Counted from the first letter of the stretch, positions 8,401 to 16,825 are shown. The stretch: DNA of 64,000 nucleotides from Myxococcus stipitatus (GCF_037414475.1 NZ_CP147913.1:7624001-7688000); one strand, 5' to 3'. A program made the numbers and translations. Notes: generated by a model not told the origin, from the letters alone.

Positions 8401-11400
8401 CGCGCGTCCGGAGGGAGGCGTGGGCAGGACGCGCTTGCTCGGGAAGGTGCGCCAGGTCGATTCGTAGACATTGGTGACCACCCCCTTCGAGGGGTCCTCC
8501 ATCCGCGTCTGATTCCCCCAGTCGTCGTACTGGTACGTGTAGACCTGCCATGTGTCCGCGCCCGTCCAACGCGAGTGGGTCTTCTCGTCCCACGTGGCCG
8601 GGTCATACGACTTGCGGTCCCAGCGCAACGTCTGGTTGCCCTGCGCGTCGGCGGACTGTCGCCGCTCCGTGAGGAAACCGAAGCGATGCTGCTCCGCGCT
8701 GTTCTGGAAGGTCTGCCGTGTGTAGAGCGTCGCGGCGGGCGCTCCGGTGGTGCTTTGGACAATGGAGGTCGCGTTGCCGAAGTCGTCGTATTGGAAGGCC
8801 CGGGTCCTCACGCAGTCGGGCGTGTCCGAGGTGGCGAAGGTGTAGAGCTTCTTGCGCACCTCGGTGGTCTGGAGTTGGTAGACGCCCGCGCTCGCGGGAG
8901 TGCTGTAGTCGTATTCGGAGCGCACCATCAGCGCCCGGTCAGAGGCCCTCCTCACCGTCTGGGACACCACCGCGTAGGTGCGTGGGAACTCCTGGTGGTA
9001 GCGCGTCTCGGTCAGGGCCCCCGCGGGCCCCGTGTGTGGGTCTCGCTTGGACCAGGCCGCGAAGCCCATCCAGCCTCGGCCTTGGAGGTTGAGCCGGGCC
9101 CCCGCGAAGGTGAAGCTGTGTGAGTAGCGCTGGGTCTCCGAATAGACCTGCGTGTAGTCCGAGACCACGTAACGCGGATACTGGACGCTGCGCGAGGCGA
9201 AGCTCATGGCCACCGTGGGTGTCTGGGTTCCCGGGTTGGTGGCCAGGGCGTACGTCGCCCCGGGGAGGTGGTTGTTGAACAGGGATTGGGTGTCGATGTT
9301 GTCCGAGGCGGGCGGCTCCCGTGTGTAGACGGAAGGATTCGTCAAAGGCTTGTAGGTGAGCTCGAAGCGGCCCCCCAGGCCGTTGGTGATGGTGGAGACC
9401 AGGTCTGGATAGTCGACGGTGGCCGCCAGGAGATGCGCCGCGCCGGAGCCATCCACGTGAAGCAGGTCGGCCTTGCCCACACCCGTCAGCCCCAGCGCGG
9501 AGGTAGACTCTCCCGCCGCGACAAAGGCAGGCACCTGGGACACCTTCGCGTGGTAGCGCAACGTGTTGCCCTCGTTCAGCAGCACGGCGACGCGGCGGGT
9601 GTTGGCGTCACCGTCGCGCCGGTATTCGCCGACGATGACCAGGTCATCGCGTCCCGTGCCGGTGACGTCCGCGGGCATGATTTGGGGAATGACGCCGCCA
9701 TACTTGAGGCCCGTGCTCCCCAGGTCCTGGACCACGAAGCCCTTGCCTGTGTTGTGCAAGGCCCGCAGGTGCAATGACGTTCCGTCGGTATAGGGATTGA
9801 GGAGGTCCAGCTGGCCGTCGCCGTTGAGATGGATGGGGAGGAGGCTGCCGCCCCAAGTCACTCGCGCGGAAGCGGGGAGGAGGGGCGTGCTCTCCTGTTG
9901 GAAGCCTCGGCGCTCCGGCAGTGCCCGGAGCCCGGTGATCTTCAGGAAGCCTCCATCGTTGCTGCCGTAGATGAGGTCCGTCTGCCCGTTGCCATCGATG
10001 TCCAGCGGCATCAAGAGCCCGCCAAAGGGCAGCGTCGTCGAGGTTGGCCCGGAGGATGACGGCGCGAAGCGGGTGCCATTGGAGAACAAGGGCTCAAGCT
10101 TCAACATCGCTGCGTTGTTGGTGGCATAGACGAGGTCCGTCCGCCCATCACCATCCACATCCAACGCGAGGAGCTGTCCGCCCCACAGGAGATGCTCCGG
10201 CCCGGCGCCATGGACGGGCCCTTCCCGTACCAGCGTCCAGCGCCCGTTGCGCTCGGCGGCCTTGAAGAGTGTCAGCCCCAGCTTGCCCCCATTGTTGGCG
10301 GCGTAGACCAGGTCCATGCGCCCGTCGGCGTCCACGTCGAGCGGGCAGAACGTGCCACCCCACGCGAGCTGCGCTCCGGCCAGGTCCACGGGATAGGGGC
10401 CATCCAACCCCGTGCCCGTGGAGAGATAGAGGTCCAGGCGCAGCTGCATGTTGGCGTGGTAGGCGTGCACCACGTCCGTGAGGCCCTTGCCGCTCACGTC
10501 CATGGGAATGCGCATCCCACCCGGCATGCTCTTTCCCAGGCTTCGGGACGCCTGGAACAGCGTGGGGTCCGCCTCCGTCTGCCCTTGCCAGGCGAAGGTG
10601 GTGCGGGGCAGCGACGTGTCGCGCGCCTCCGTGGCCACGGACTGGAGCAGCGGACGGCGGGTGGCCCGGCTCGTTTGATATTCGAAGCGGTAGGTCCGCG
10701 CGAGGACCTCCCCGGCGAAGGTCTGCACCTGTGACAACAGGCGGGTGATGCGGATGGGGTGGCCGCCGACGTAGGTGGTGGTGACGTCCTGGCGGTCGGT
10801 GAAGGTGAACCTCACCTGCCGCTTCCGGGCGATGGGGCTCTTGAGGTTGTCTGTGTATTCGATGAGCTTCGGGTAGTGCGCGTTGTTCTGCGCGTCCTGT
10901 TCGTACGTCACCGTCATGAAATTGCCGTGACGGTCCGTGACGCGATTGAGGGACCAGAGGCGTATCGCGGGGAGGCTGCTGGAGGCGGGGACGCGCGAGT
11001 CCACCGTCGCCCCGTACTCCCAGGTCTGCCCATCCCGCATGTGGACGGTGAAGGATTGGGGCCCTCGATTGACATCCCAACCGGAGGGGTAGTGGGGGAC
11101 GACCTTCCGCCAGGTCTGGATTTCGGTGTGATAGATTGTCTGGGGTTGTCCGTACGGGCCGGACACCGCCATCAGGCGCTGACCGTCCAGGATGAAGCGG
11201 TCGTCCAGGTCATAGTTGACGCTGCCGTGCTGGCCGTCCTGCGCGACGGTTCTCCCCGCGCGGGTGATGGAGGACAAGCCACTCAGGCCCCAGCCGACGC
11301 CCAGGAGCCCGTCGCTTCCTCCACTGTTGTAGGCGATGCCCAGGCTCGGCTCGAGGCCCGCCGTCCCCGGGGGGACCTTGAGCTCGAAGGCGTAGGAGGC

Positions 11401-11457
11401 GCCGCCATCCTTGTCGACACTGAACTGGTCCGTGAGCCTGCCGGTGCTGTCTGCCAT
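5425..11457 (-). CDS. SpvB/TcdB/RHS-repeat toxin-like protein
   Basis: A 2010-residue protein with the architecture of Tc-toxin B/C components. In order: an SpvB-like N-terminal domain (about 1-300; FSVDKDGGASYAFELKVPPG, GVGWGLSGLSSI); six or seven FG-GAP/VCBS-like repeats of the form DVDGDGRTDLVYATN (about 330-680); a TcdB-like middle region (TITNGLGGRFELTYKPLTNP); many RHS/YD repeats (YTYDAVGRRLSATDP, FTYDGLDRHTAI); and an RHS core ending RYYSPLLGGF...NDPVTLIDPMGLG near residue 1756. A 254-residue C-terminus follows that is Gly/Ala-rich and hydrophobic. Family knowledge: such shells encapsulate a C-terminal toxic domain. The start at ATG 11457 (MADSTGRL) has GGGGG upstream. There is no signal peptide, and no TcA subunit, PAAR or VgrG lies in the window, so the export route is unknown. 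Confidence 0.9.
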   Translation of the reverse strand: MADSTGRLTDQFSVDKDGGASYAFELKVPPGTAGLEPSLGIAYNSGGSDGLLGVGWGLSGLSSITRAGRTVAQDGQHGSVNYDLDDRFILDGQRLMAVSGPYGQPQTIYHTEIQTWRKVVPHYPSGWDVNRGPQSFTVHMRDGQTWEYGATVDSRVPASSSLPAIRLWSLNRVTDRHGNFMTVTYEQDAQNNAHYPKLIEYTDNLKSPIARKRQVRFTFTDRQDVTTTYVGGHPIRITRLLSQVQTFAGEVLARTYRFEYQTSRATRRPLLQSVATEARDTSLPRTTFAWQGQTEADPTLFQASRSLGKSMPGGMRIPMDVSGKGLTDVVHAYHANMQLRLDLYLSTGTGLDGPYPVDLAGAQLAWGGTFCPLDVDADGRMDLVYAANNGGKLGLTLFKAAERNGRWTLVREGPVHGAGPEHLLWGGQLLALDVDGDGRTDLVYATNNAAMLKLEPLFSNGTRFAPSSSGPTSTTLPFGGLLMPLDIDGNGQTDLIYGSNDGGFLKITGLRALPERRGFQQESTPLLPASARVTWGGSLLPIHLNGDGQLDLLNPYTDGTSLHLRALHNTGKGFVVQDLGSTGLKYGGVIPQIMPADVTGTGRDDLVIVGEYRRDGDANTRRVAVLLNEGNTLRYHAKVSQVPAFVAAGESTSALGLTGVGKADLLHVDGSGAAHLLAATVDYPDLVSTITNGLGGRFELTYKPLTNPSVYTREPPASDNIDTQSLFNNHLPGATYALATNPGTQTPTVAMSFASRSVQYPRYVVSDYTQVYSETQRYSHSFTFAGARLNLQGRGWMGFAAWSKRDPHTGPAGALTETRYHQEFPRTYAVVSQTVRRASDRALMVRSEYDYSTPASAGVYQLQTTEVRKKLYTFATSDTPDCVRTRAFQYDDFGNATSIVQSTTGAPAATLYTRQTFQNSAEQHRFGFLTERRQSADAQGNQTLRWDRKSYDPATWDEKTHSRWTGADTWQVYTYQYDDWGNQTRMEDPSKGVVTNVYESTWRTFPSKRVLPTPPSGRALEFEFHYDATTGVLTSQTQPNGAREVHQHDGLGRPVETQRMGPGEAMVPALRFERGHDATGRFRKTLTRQDWKKDVWTVRTEYVDGFGRVTRTTTQGQENGALVGRAIIEDTVLDAHDQPLEQSLPYFSGDASKRAQALSYDEYERVVRRETSSAGTTPNVSTYEYPRVNRTVLTEGATSGSPRTRTMTHGYFGDAQSLTELQDGRGNTTRYTYDAVGRRLSATDPKVETTFTYDGLDRHTAITTRSGSTTFTRETYAYRDEQREWTHTDGAGVVTTFQHDALRRVTSKKAGNDQTHYTYDEQTSAYALGLLTGVKLPDGTAYVYGHDADGNTTSVKLTLDGTAYTLNQDFTPTRLVSRIIYPDAAKSEVSYHRDALQRLLKITEGAKEHLVQSDFTALGAPAVARYGNGVRTTWTYTPDGHLLTQDVFTKDERPASASTLEWNAFWQVSSVRDRLEAPQTQTFSHDVLGQLVKAQGGGYGLQEFAYDGACSLTSKAGLTLERAGHQIARGYTPASPDALQTRYDANGSLIELKYQGSTLHLSYDSARRLQQAGDVRFTYDQDGRRLKKVEPQLTTCYVAPCYEVVVFANGARQHTRYVLDGDQVIASITLAESGTAPGGNSGVPSVGSRYFHLNNTQSTTLVTEEQGQVASTLDYDPFGTPRLRTGSDDFRQKHSGLELDSTGLYYAASRYYSPLLGGFITADSQMGASEDRMGAFNRYAYVLNDPVTLIDPMGLGFFDSIANFFTNTLPNWVSKHWQEIVSYTIDIALVAGGIALSFVPGMQGVAAFAIGVAVGGLVGAGLGGLAYNISANATGKEFSWADWGTQVGIGAAAGAIAGGFSAVGEIAASSLNLATRSLLNIGLRAGVDAIGGVVSGVSSQLIGNAVAGAPLGADLTFAAILGGVGGGLGSVVASGGKAMITRVARSLDAVDGLADGLRRANYNFTGPTMQLEAEGMRKVIALSLGGTFGTSLGYTLSYLHAEQLFLPGMK

Positions 11458-11846
11458 TGCGTGCCCCCGCGAGTGGAACGACAAACGAGACACCACCGCG
11501 GCGACGCGCGGAGTGTGTCGGGTTTGTCTGTCTGACGGAGGTCCGACGAGGCCCTATCCCCATGGAGCGGGAGGACCTTGTGCGAGGATGGGGGACGCGC
11601 GGGAACCGCTTCTACCTCCACCGCCTTTGCGTGTGGATGACCCAGAAGTCACAGCAGCCCGAAGTGAGCGGAAGTCTGATGACGAGGGCTGGCCAAGTCG
11701 AGTCAAAGATTGGCGGGGGAGACCGGCGTACGTGGAGACTGTTTGCCATCGACACGGACGGAGGATGCGGTCTCCCACCGGGTAGCTACGGACCGCTGGG
11801 GGAGGCGAGGGCGGGCCCGGAAGCGGGGCCCACCCTGGCGGGACTG
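11458..11846. other. Intergenic region upstream of the RHS gene, downstream of nrdB
   Basis: This 389-bp gap has no supported gene; short frames through it are overlapping shadows. It should hold the RHS promoter, but I cannot pick a convincing -35/-10 pair on the minus strand. At 11813-11831 two GGGCCC blocks separated by 7 nt could pair 16 nt past the nrdB stop. Confidence 0.4.
11813..11831 (-). terminator. Possible nrdB terminator hairpin
   Basis: GGGCCC (11813-11818) and GGGCCC (11826-11831) can pair across a 7-nt loop, 16 nt after the nrdB stop codon. There is no U-run, so this is tentative. Confidence 0.3.
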
Positions 11847-12857
11847 CTAGAACGTGGCGTCGAGCACCACGTCGTTGGCGGCGCCCACGCCGACGGCGAC
11901 CTGGTAGGCGGACACGCGGCGCTCGAAGAAGTTGGTGAGCTCCTGCACGTCCTGCAGGTCCATGAACGACAGCGGGTTCTTCGTCTTGAACACGGGGGCG
12001 ATGCCCAGCATCTGCAGGCGCTGGTCGGCCACGTACTCCAGGTAGCCGCGCATCTCCTGCACGGACAGGCCCGCGACACCGCCACTCAAGAGGTCCTGCG
12101 CGAACTGCGTCTCACACTCCACCGCCTCGCGCATCATCGCCTCCACGTCGCGATCCATCTTCGCGTCGAAGAGGTCCGGCTCCTCCTTGCGAGCCACCTG
12201 GATGCACTCGAAGGCGAACGCCATGTGAGCGCTCTCGTCGCGGAACACCCAGTTCGTCCCGGCGGCGAGGCCGTTGAGCAGGCCCTTGCTGCGCAGGAAG
12301 TACACGTAGGCGAAGGCGGCGAAGAAGAAGAGTCCCTCGATGCAGCCCGCGAAGCAGATGAGGTTCAGCAGGAACCGCCGCCGGTCCTCCTTCGTCTTCA
12401 GCGCGTCCACGTCGTGGATGCTGTCCATCCACTTCATGCAGAAGCGCGCCTTGCGCTGGATGGAGGGGATGTTGTCGATGGCGGCGAACGCCTTGGCGCG
12501 CTCGGCCGGGTCCGGCACGTACGTGTCCAGCAGCGTCAGGTAGAACTGGACGTGCAGCGCCTCCTCGAAGAGCTGGCGCGACAGATACATCCGCGCCTCG
12601 GGGGCGTTGATGTGTTTGTACAGGTTCAACACCAAGTTGTTGCCGACGATGCTGTCACCCGTCGCGAAGAAGGCGACCAGCCGGTGGATGAGGTGACGCT
12701 CGGCGTCCGTCATCTTCGACCGCAGGTCCACCAGGTCCGTGGAGAAATCCACCTCCTCCACGGTCCAGGTGTTCTTGATGGCATTCCGATACATCTCGAA
12801 GAATGCGGGATACGCCATCGGGCGCAGCGTCAGGTTCAGTCCGGGTTCCAGCAGCAT
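11847..12857 (-). CDS. nrdB: Class Ia ribonucleotide reductase, small (radical) subunit
   Basis: Carries the di-iron/tyrosyl-radical cofactor that oxidises the NrdA active site for deoxyribonucleotide synthesis. The 336 residues keep the expected ligands: D68, E99 and H102 in EEALH, E174 in GCIEG, and E208 and H211 in RDESAH. Y106 lies four residues after H102, where E. coli has its radical Y122. The enzyme should therefore be an aerobic, tyrosyl-radical type rather than a Mn/Fe, Phe-containing Ic type. ATG start at 12857; no strong Shine-Dalgarno is seen. It lies 158 bp downstream of nrdA, with a long hairpin in the gap. Confidence 0.95.
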   Translation of the reverse strand: MLLEPGLNLTLRPMAYPAFFEMYRNAIKNTWTVEEVDFSTDLVDLRSKMTDAERHLIHRLVAFFATGDSIVGNNLVLNLYKHINAPEARMYLSRQLFEEALHVQFYLTLLDTYVPDPAERAKAFAAIDNIPSIQRKARFCMKWMDSIHDVDALKTKEDRRRFLLNLICFAGCIEGLFFFAAFAYVYFLRSKGLLNGLAAGTNWVFRDESAHMAFAFECIQVARKEEPDLFDAKMDRDVEAMMREAVECETQFAQDLLSGGVAGLSVQEMRGYLEYVADQRLQMLGIAPVFKTKNPLSFMDLQDVQELTNFFERRVSAYQVAVGVGAANDVVLDATF

Positions 12858-12949
12858 GCGCTGATCAATACATGCTCGGATGAAGACTGATCAAACTTTG
12901 AAGTCGGCCGGTTGCATCACTCTGCACAGGGCCAACAGTTTCAACTTAC

Positions 12950-12987
12950 ACGACACGAGCACACGTCGACGTGCGTGCTCGTGTCGT
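12950..12987 (-). terminator. Strong hairpin between nrdA and nrdB
   Basis: Perfect 13-bp inverted repeat: ACGACACGAGCAC at 12950-12962 and GTGCTCGTGTCGT at 12975-12987, with a 12-nt loop that itself contains the palindrome ACGTCGACGT. It lies 28 nt after the nrdA stop. No U-run follows on the minus strand, so it could be an attenuator, a processing or stability element, or a protein-binding palindrome. Confidence 0.6.
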
Positions 12988-13015
12988 CAAAGAAATCCGT
13001 GAAACACGAGACCGA

Positions 13016-15514
13016 TTACTGGCAGGCCTCACACGCTTCCGGGTTTTCCAGTGAGCACGCGACGGCCTCGGCGTCCGACACCGTGGCGGCGGCGGCGACA
13101 GGGGCGGGCGCGACGGGCGCGGTGGCCGTGGCGCCGGTGCTCGACACCGTGGCCTTGGCGATGCGCGTGGCCGGACGCGAGCGCAGGTAGTAGGTCGTCT
13201 TGAGCCCCTTCTGCCATGCGTAGAAGTACATGGAGGAGAGCTTGCCGATGTTCGGCGTCTCCACGAAGAGGTTGAGCGACTGGCTCTGGTCGATGAAGGC
13301 GCCGCGGTCCGCCGCCATGTCGATGAGCGAGCGCATGGGCAGCTCCCACGCCGTGCGGTAGATGGCGCGCAGGCTCTCGGGCAGCTCGGTGAGCTCCTGG
13401 ATGCTGCCTTCGGCCAGCTTGATGCGGTTGCGCACCGACTCGTTCCACATGCCCAGCGCCTGGAGGTCGCGCACCAGGTAGCGGTTCACCTGGAGGAAGT
13501 CACCCGACAGCGTCTCGCGCTTGAAGAGGTTGGAGACCTGGGGCTCGATGCACTCGTAGCAGCCGGCGATGGAGGCGATGGTCGCGGTGGGCGCGATGGC
13601 GATCATCAGCGAGTTGCGCAGGCCGTGCTTCATGATGCGCTCGCGCAGCGCGTCCCAGCGGGCCGGGTCCTCCGGCGTCACGTTCCAGCTGTCGAACTGG
13701 AGCTCACCCTTGGCCGCCCGCGTCTCCGGGAAGGACGGGTGCGCGCCGAACTGCTCGGCCAGCTCGCACGAGGTGGTCAGGGCCGCGAAGTAGATCTCCT
13801 CCGAAATCTTCTTCGACAGCGCGCGCGCCTCGGGGGCATCGAACGGGAGCTTGAGCTGGAAGAAGACGTCCTGGAGGCCCATCAGGCCCAGGCCCACCGG
13901 ACGCCAGCGGCGGTTGGAGTCCGCGGCCGTGGGGATGGGGTAGTAGTTGAGGTCGATGACCCGGTCGAGCTGCTTGAGCGCCAGCTGCGCGTTGGCGCGC
14001 AGACGCTCGAAGTCGAACTTCCCGTCCACCACCATGCGGCCCAGGTTCAGCGAGCCCAGGTTGCACACCGCCGTCTCACCCTGGCTGGTCACCTCCAGGA
14101 TTTCGGTGCACAGGTTGGACAGGTGGATGACGTTCTGGGGCCGCCCGGTCTGGTTGCTCTTGCGGTTGCTGATGTCCTTGAAGGTCATCCAGCCGTTGCC
14201 CGTCTGCGCCAGCGTCTTCATCATCCGGGCGTAGAGGTCGCGCGCCTTCACCTTGCGCACGACCTGGCCGGAGGCCTCCGCCTCCACGTAGGCCTTCTCG
14301 AACTCCGCGCCGTACAGGTCCGTGAGGTGCGGAACCGTCTTCGGGTCGAACAGGCTCCAGTCGCCCTCCGACTCCACGCGCTTCATGAACAGGTCCGGCA
14401 CCCAGTTGGCCAGGTTCAGGTTGTGGGTGCGGCGGGCCTCGTCACCGGTGTTGTCGCGCAGCTCGAGGAAGTCCTCGATGTCCGCGTGCCACGACTCCAG
14501 GTACACGCAGCACGCGCCCTTGCGCTTGCCGCCCTGGTTCACCGCGGCGACGGAGGCGTCCAGCGTCTTGAGCCAGGGGACGATGCCGTTGGAGTGGCCG
14601 TTGGTGGAGCGGATGAGCGAGCCGCGCGCGCGCACGCGGTGGTAGCCCACGCCGATGCCGCCGGAGAACTTGGACAGCATCGCGATGTCCGAGTACTTGC
14701 GGTAGATGGCGTCCAGTTCGTCCGCCGGCGAGTCCAGGAGGAAGCAGCTGGACAGCTGCTCGTGCCGGGTGCCCGAGTTGAAGAGGGTGGGGGAGCTGGG
14801 CAGGTACTCCAGCGAGCTGAAGAGGCGGTAGAGCTCGATGGCCTCGCGCGCGTTGTCGCCGCTCAGCGCGCACGCCACGCGCAGGAAGAACTCCTGCGGC
14901 GTCTCCAGCACCTCGCGCGTCTGCGGGTTCTTCAGCAGGTAGCGGTCGTAGACGGTGCGCAGGCCGAAGTACTCGAACAAGTCGTTGCGAGTCGGGTCGA
15001 TGGCCGCGTTGAGCTTGCGCGCGTTGGCCTGGACGAACTGGAGCAGCCGGTCCGCGATGAGGCCGTGCTTGTGGCCGGCGGCGACGGACTGGCTGAAGGA
15101 GTGGATGTCCTGGTTGCTGACCTCCTTCTGGATGAAGGTGGCCAAGAGGCGCGCGGAGAGGCGCGCGTACTCGGGCTCCTCCACGATGAGGGCGGCGGCC
15201 GTCTGGATGGAGAGGCTGTCGAGCTCGCGCGTCGTCGCGCCGTCGTAGAGGCCGGAGATGGTCTTCGTGGCCACGCGCATGACGTCCACGCGGGACAGGC
15301 CCACGCAGCTCTTGCCCACCGCGCGGACAATCTTGTTCAGGTCCACCGGCTCCGCGGAGCCGTTGCGCTTGCGCACGCGCATGGTGGTGGAGGTGAAGTC
15401 GCTCGTGGGCGTGGGCTCACTGGCCACGCTCACGGCGGGCCCGGGGTGACCATTGGGCGCGGGCGGAACAGGCATGGGCGCGGGGCTGGGCTTCACGGGC
15501 GTTTCGAAGTTCAC
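13016..15514 (-). CDS. nrdA: Class Ia ribonucleotide reductase, large (catalytic) subunit
   Basis: Reduces ribonucleoside diphosphates to deoxy forms together with NrdB. An ATP-cone lies at the N-terminus (RKRNGSAEPVDLNKIVRAVG), followed by the catalytic barrel with the redox/thiyl cysteines in QLSSCFLL, the active-site SNLCTEI (Asn, Cys, Glu) and TAVCNLGSLN. The C-terminus ends CEACQ, the shuttle cysteine pair, reached through an unusual Ala/Pro/Thr-rich linker of about 35 residues. I choose GTG 15514 (MNFETPVKP) because GGAGTGA sits 7 nt upstream; a TTG at 15565 in frame is poorly placed. The N-terminal 45 residues before the cone are a Pro-rich extension. Confidence 0.94.
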   Translation of the reverse strand: MNFETPVKPSPAPMPVPPAPNGHPGPAVSVASEPTPTSDFTSTTMRVRKRNGSAEPVDLNKIVRAVGKSCVGLSRVDVMRVATKTISGLYDGATTRELDSLSIQTAAALIVEEPEYARLSARLLATFIQKEVSNQDIHSFSQSVAAGHKHGLIADRLLQFVQANARKLNAAIDPTRNDLFEYFGLRTVYDRYLLKNPQTREVLETPQEFFLRVACALSGDNAREAIELYRLFSSLEYLPSSPTLFNSGTRHEQLSSCFLLDSPADELDAIYRKYSDIAMLSKFSGGIGVGYHRVRARGSLIRSTNGHSNGIVPWLKTLDASVAAVNQGGKRKGACCVYLESWHADIEDFLELRDNTGDEARRTHNLNLANWVPDLFMKRVESEGDWSLFDPKTVPHLTDLYGAEFEKAYVEAEASGQVVRKVKARDLYARMMKTLAQTGNGWMTFKDISNRKSNQTGRPQNVIHLSNLCTEILEVTSQGETAVCNLGSLNLGRMVVDGKFDFERLRANAQLALKQLDRVIDLNYYPIPTAADSNRRWRPVGLGLMGLQDVFFQLKLPFDAPEARALSKKISEEIYFAALTTSCELAEQFGAHPSFPETRAAKGELQFDSWNVTPEDPARWDALRERIMKHGLRNSLMIAIAPTATIASIAGCYECIEPQVSNLFKRETLSGDFLQVNRYLVRDLQALGMWNESVRNRIKLAEGSIQELTELPESLRAIYRTAWELPMRSLIDMAADRGAFIDQSQSLNLFVETPNIGKLSSMYFYAWQKGLKTTYYLRSRPATRIAKATVSSTGATATAPVAPAPVAAAATVSDAEAVACSLENPEACEACQ

Positions 15515-15630
15515 GAGCGGCTCACTCCAAACGAAAGGCAAGGCAATGGCGTGGCCCTTGGACAAGCCTCAAGCTTGCCCTGGGAGCGGTTCCCGAGCCA
15601 CGAAAAATACTGCACGGATGTGTAGGGGAA

Positions 15631-15657
15631 TAGGTCCGCTCTACCGCTTCGGACCTA
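15631..15657. promoter_or_regulatory. Inverted repeat of TAGGTCCG upstream of nrdA
   Basis: TAGGTCCG (15631-15638), 11-nt spacer, CGGACCTA (15650-15657). With a third copy at 15833-15840 this looks like an operator family for a regulator of nrdA. It could alternatively be a leader-RNA hairpin, since the palindrome would be transcribed if the promoter is further upstream. Confidence 0.45.
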
Positions 15658-15883
15658 CCGTCTTGGGAAGCAACGGAGGCTCAGCTGACATACGGGGTAG
15701 AATGCTGTGTGTAAAGAAACCACAACCCCTCCCTGAGCCCCTTGGGACGCCGCCTGGTTGGTGGGGCGTCACAGACCGGGCACAAGGTATGGGGGGCCCC
15801 CTTTGGTGTCAACGCGAGATCTAGTGCTCGCGTAGGTCCGACCCTTGCAATCTATGATCGATCTCCAACGCTCTTCGTCACGT

Positions 15884-15909
15884 TCTCCTCACAACAGTGA
15901 GTGAGGAGA
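15884..15909 (-). terminator. Probable terminator of the membrane-protein gene at 15974-16768
   Basis: Perfect 9-bp inverted repeat TCTCCTCAC (15884-15892) and GTGAGGAGA (15901-15909) with an 8-nt loop, 64 nt beyond the stop of the minus-strand gene. No clear U-run is present. Confidence 0.45.
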
Positions 15910-15973
15910 TTGCGGACGTTCCGTACGGAGGCGCTGGAATCGAACCTGGGAGGGTGGATGTCCCGGTCCCTGC

Positions 15974-16768
15974 TCAGTGAGTCGTGCCGGAATCCGCCCC
16001 GTTGCCCACCGGAGAGGCCGGGGGCGTGGCCTCGGAAGGCGTCCCTGTGGGGGCGGGTGGGGGCGGCGTTGGTTGGGACTCCCAGGGTTTCTCCTGGGGG
16101 CCACTGAGGGTGTGGACGGCGCGGCGGAGGGACTCCTCCAGCTCGCGGGCGGAGGGGGCGACGACGGAGAGCATCTGGTTGGCGCTGCGCGCGTGGCGGC
16201 TCTGGCTCTCTGCGGCGAGCTTGAGCTGGACCATGGCGTCGCCGATGAGGCGGCGGGCGTCCTCGAGCTTCTGGCGGGCCTGATAGTAGGCCACCTCGGT
16301 CAGGAGCTTCTGGAGGGTGAGGCGCTGCTCCTCGGTGATGCCGGAGAGCTTCTCGGCGCGGCGCAGGTAGTAGAGGCCCTGTTCGACGCGGGCGGGCTCC
16401 TCCGCGCCGATACGGGGGCGGGCCAGGGACTCCAGGAGGGGGAAGAGGGCCCGGTCCAGCTCATCGCGCTCCGTGTACTTGCGCAGCACGAGGGCCATGA
16501 CGTCCTGTCCCTCCAGGGGGATGGGGGCGTAGGCGTCCGTGAGGCGGGGGTCCCCGGGGCGGTAGGGGGCGGAGCCCATGGGGGCCATGCGGCCCTTCAT
16601 GACGACGAGCTGGCCGTCCACCGTTTCCAGGGTGAAGGTGCGCGCGTTGAGCTGGGAGAGGAGGACGACGACCAGTCCGCCCAGGCCCAGAATCACGAAG
16701 AAGACGAGCAGTCGCGTGAAGGTCCGCCGTGCCCGATAGCCAAATCCCTGCTGTCCCGTTCCGTTCAT
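15974..16768 (-). CDS. Hypothetical single-pass membrane protein
   Basis: I do not recognise a family. The 264 residues comprise a short cytoplasmic start with an Arg-rich stretch (RARRTFTRL), one membrane span at about residues 19-40 (LLVFFVILGLGGLVVVLLSQL), an extracytoplasmic beta-like segment (TFTLETVDGQLVVMKGRM), a long helical region (about 90-215) and a Pro/Thr/Ser-rich tail. The helical part has features of a coiled coil or TPR-like bundle. It is transcribed divergently from the giant methyltransferase-like/coiled-coil gene, with 104 bp between starts, so the two may be co-regulated. Confidence 0.75.
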   Translation of the reverse strand: MNGTGQQGFGYRARRTFTRLLVFFVILGLGGLVVVLLSQLNARTFTLETVDGQLVVMKGRMAPMGSAPYRPGDPRLTDAYAPIPLEGQDVMALVLRKYTERDELDRALFPLLESLARPRIGAEEPARVEQGLYYLRRAEKLSGITEEQRLTLQKLLTEVAYYQARQKLEDARRLIGDAMVQLKLAAESQSRHARSANQMLSVVAPSARELEESLRRAVHTLSGPQEKPWESQPTPPPPAPTGTPSEATPPASPVGNGADSGTTH

Positions 16769-16825
16769 GTCGCCTGCTCTCCTGACGTCCGGGCGCCGGG
16801 CCGATTTCGCGGCGCGGCGCTTTCC

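Larger units (their letters stand above)
15515..15973. other. nrdA upstream region with three copies of TAGGTCCG
   Basis: This 459-bp gap without a gene lies between nrdA and the 3' end of the next minus-strand gene. TAGGTCCG occurs at 15631-15638 and 15833-15840 on the plus strand and, inverted, at 15650-15657. The first and inverted copies form an 8-bp palindrome with an 11-nt spacer. The nrdA promoter should lie here. I see no clear NrdR box or cobalamin riboswitch. Confidence 0.5.

Noticed and set aside
6616..9123. 835-codon plus-strand frame opposite the RHS gene
   Set aside because: The opposite strand encodes clear RHS repeats. This frame is Gly/Arg/Val-rich without family motifs.
15515..15565. 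Upstream TTG start for nrdA at 15565
   Set aside because: The Shine-Dalgarno spacing is wrong for TTG, whereas GTG 15514 has GGAGTGA at proper distance.
15515..15883. Cobalamin riboswitch or NrdR boxes upstream of nrdA
   Set aside because: I could not find the B12-box core or paired ACAnnATAT-type NrdR boxes; only the TAGGTCCG copies stand out.
15935..15975. tRNA T-arm-like sequence GGTTCGATTCC on the minus strand
   Set aside because: The flanking five bases do not form a T-stem, no anticodon or acceptor stem can be built, and the segment abuts the end of a coding gene.
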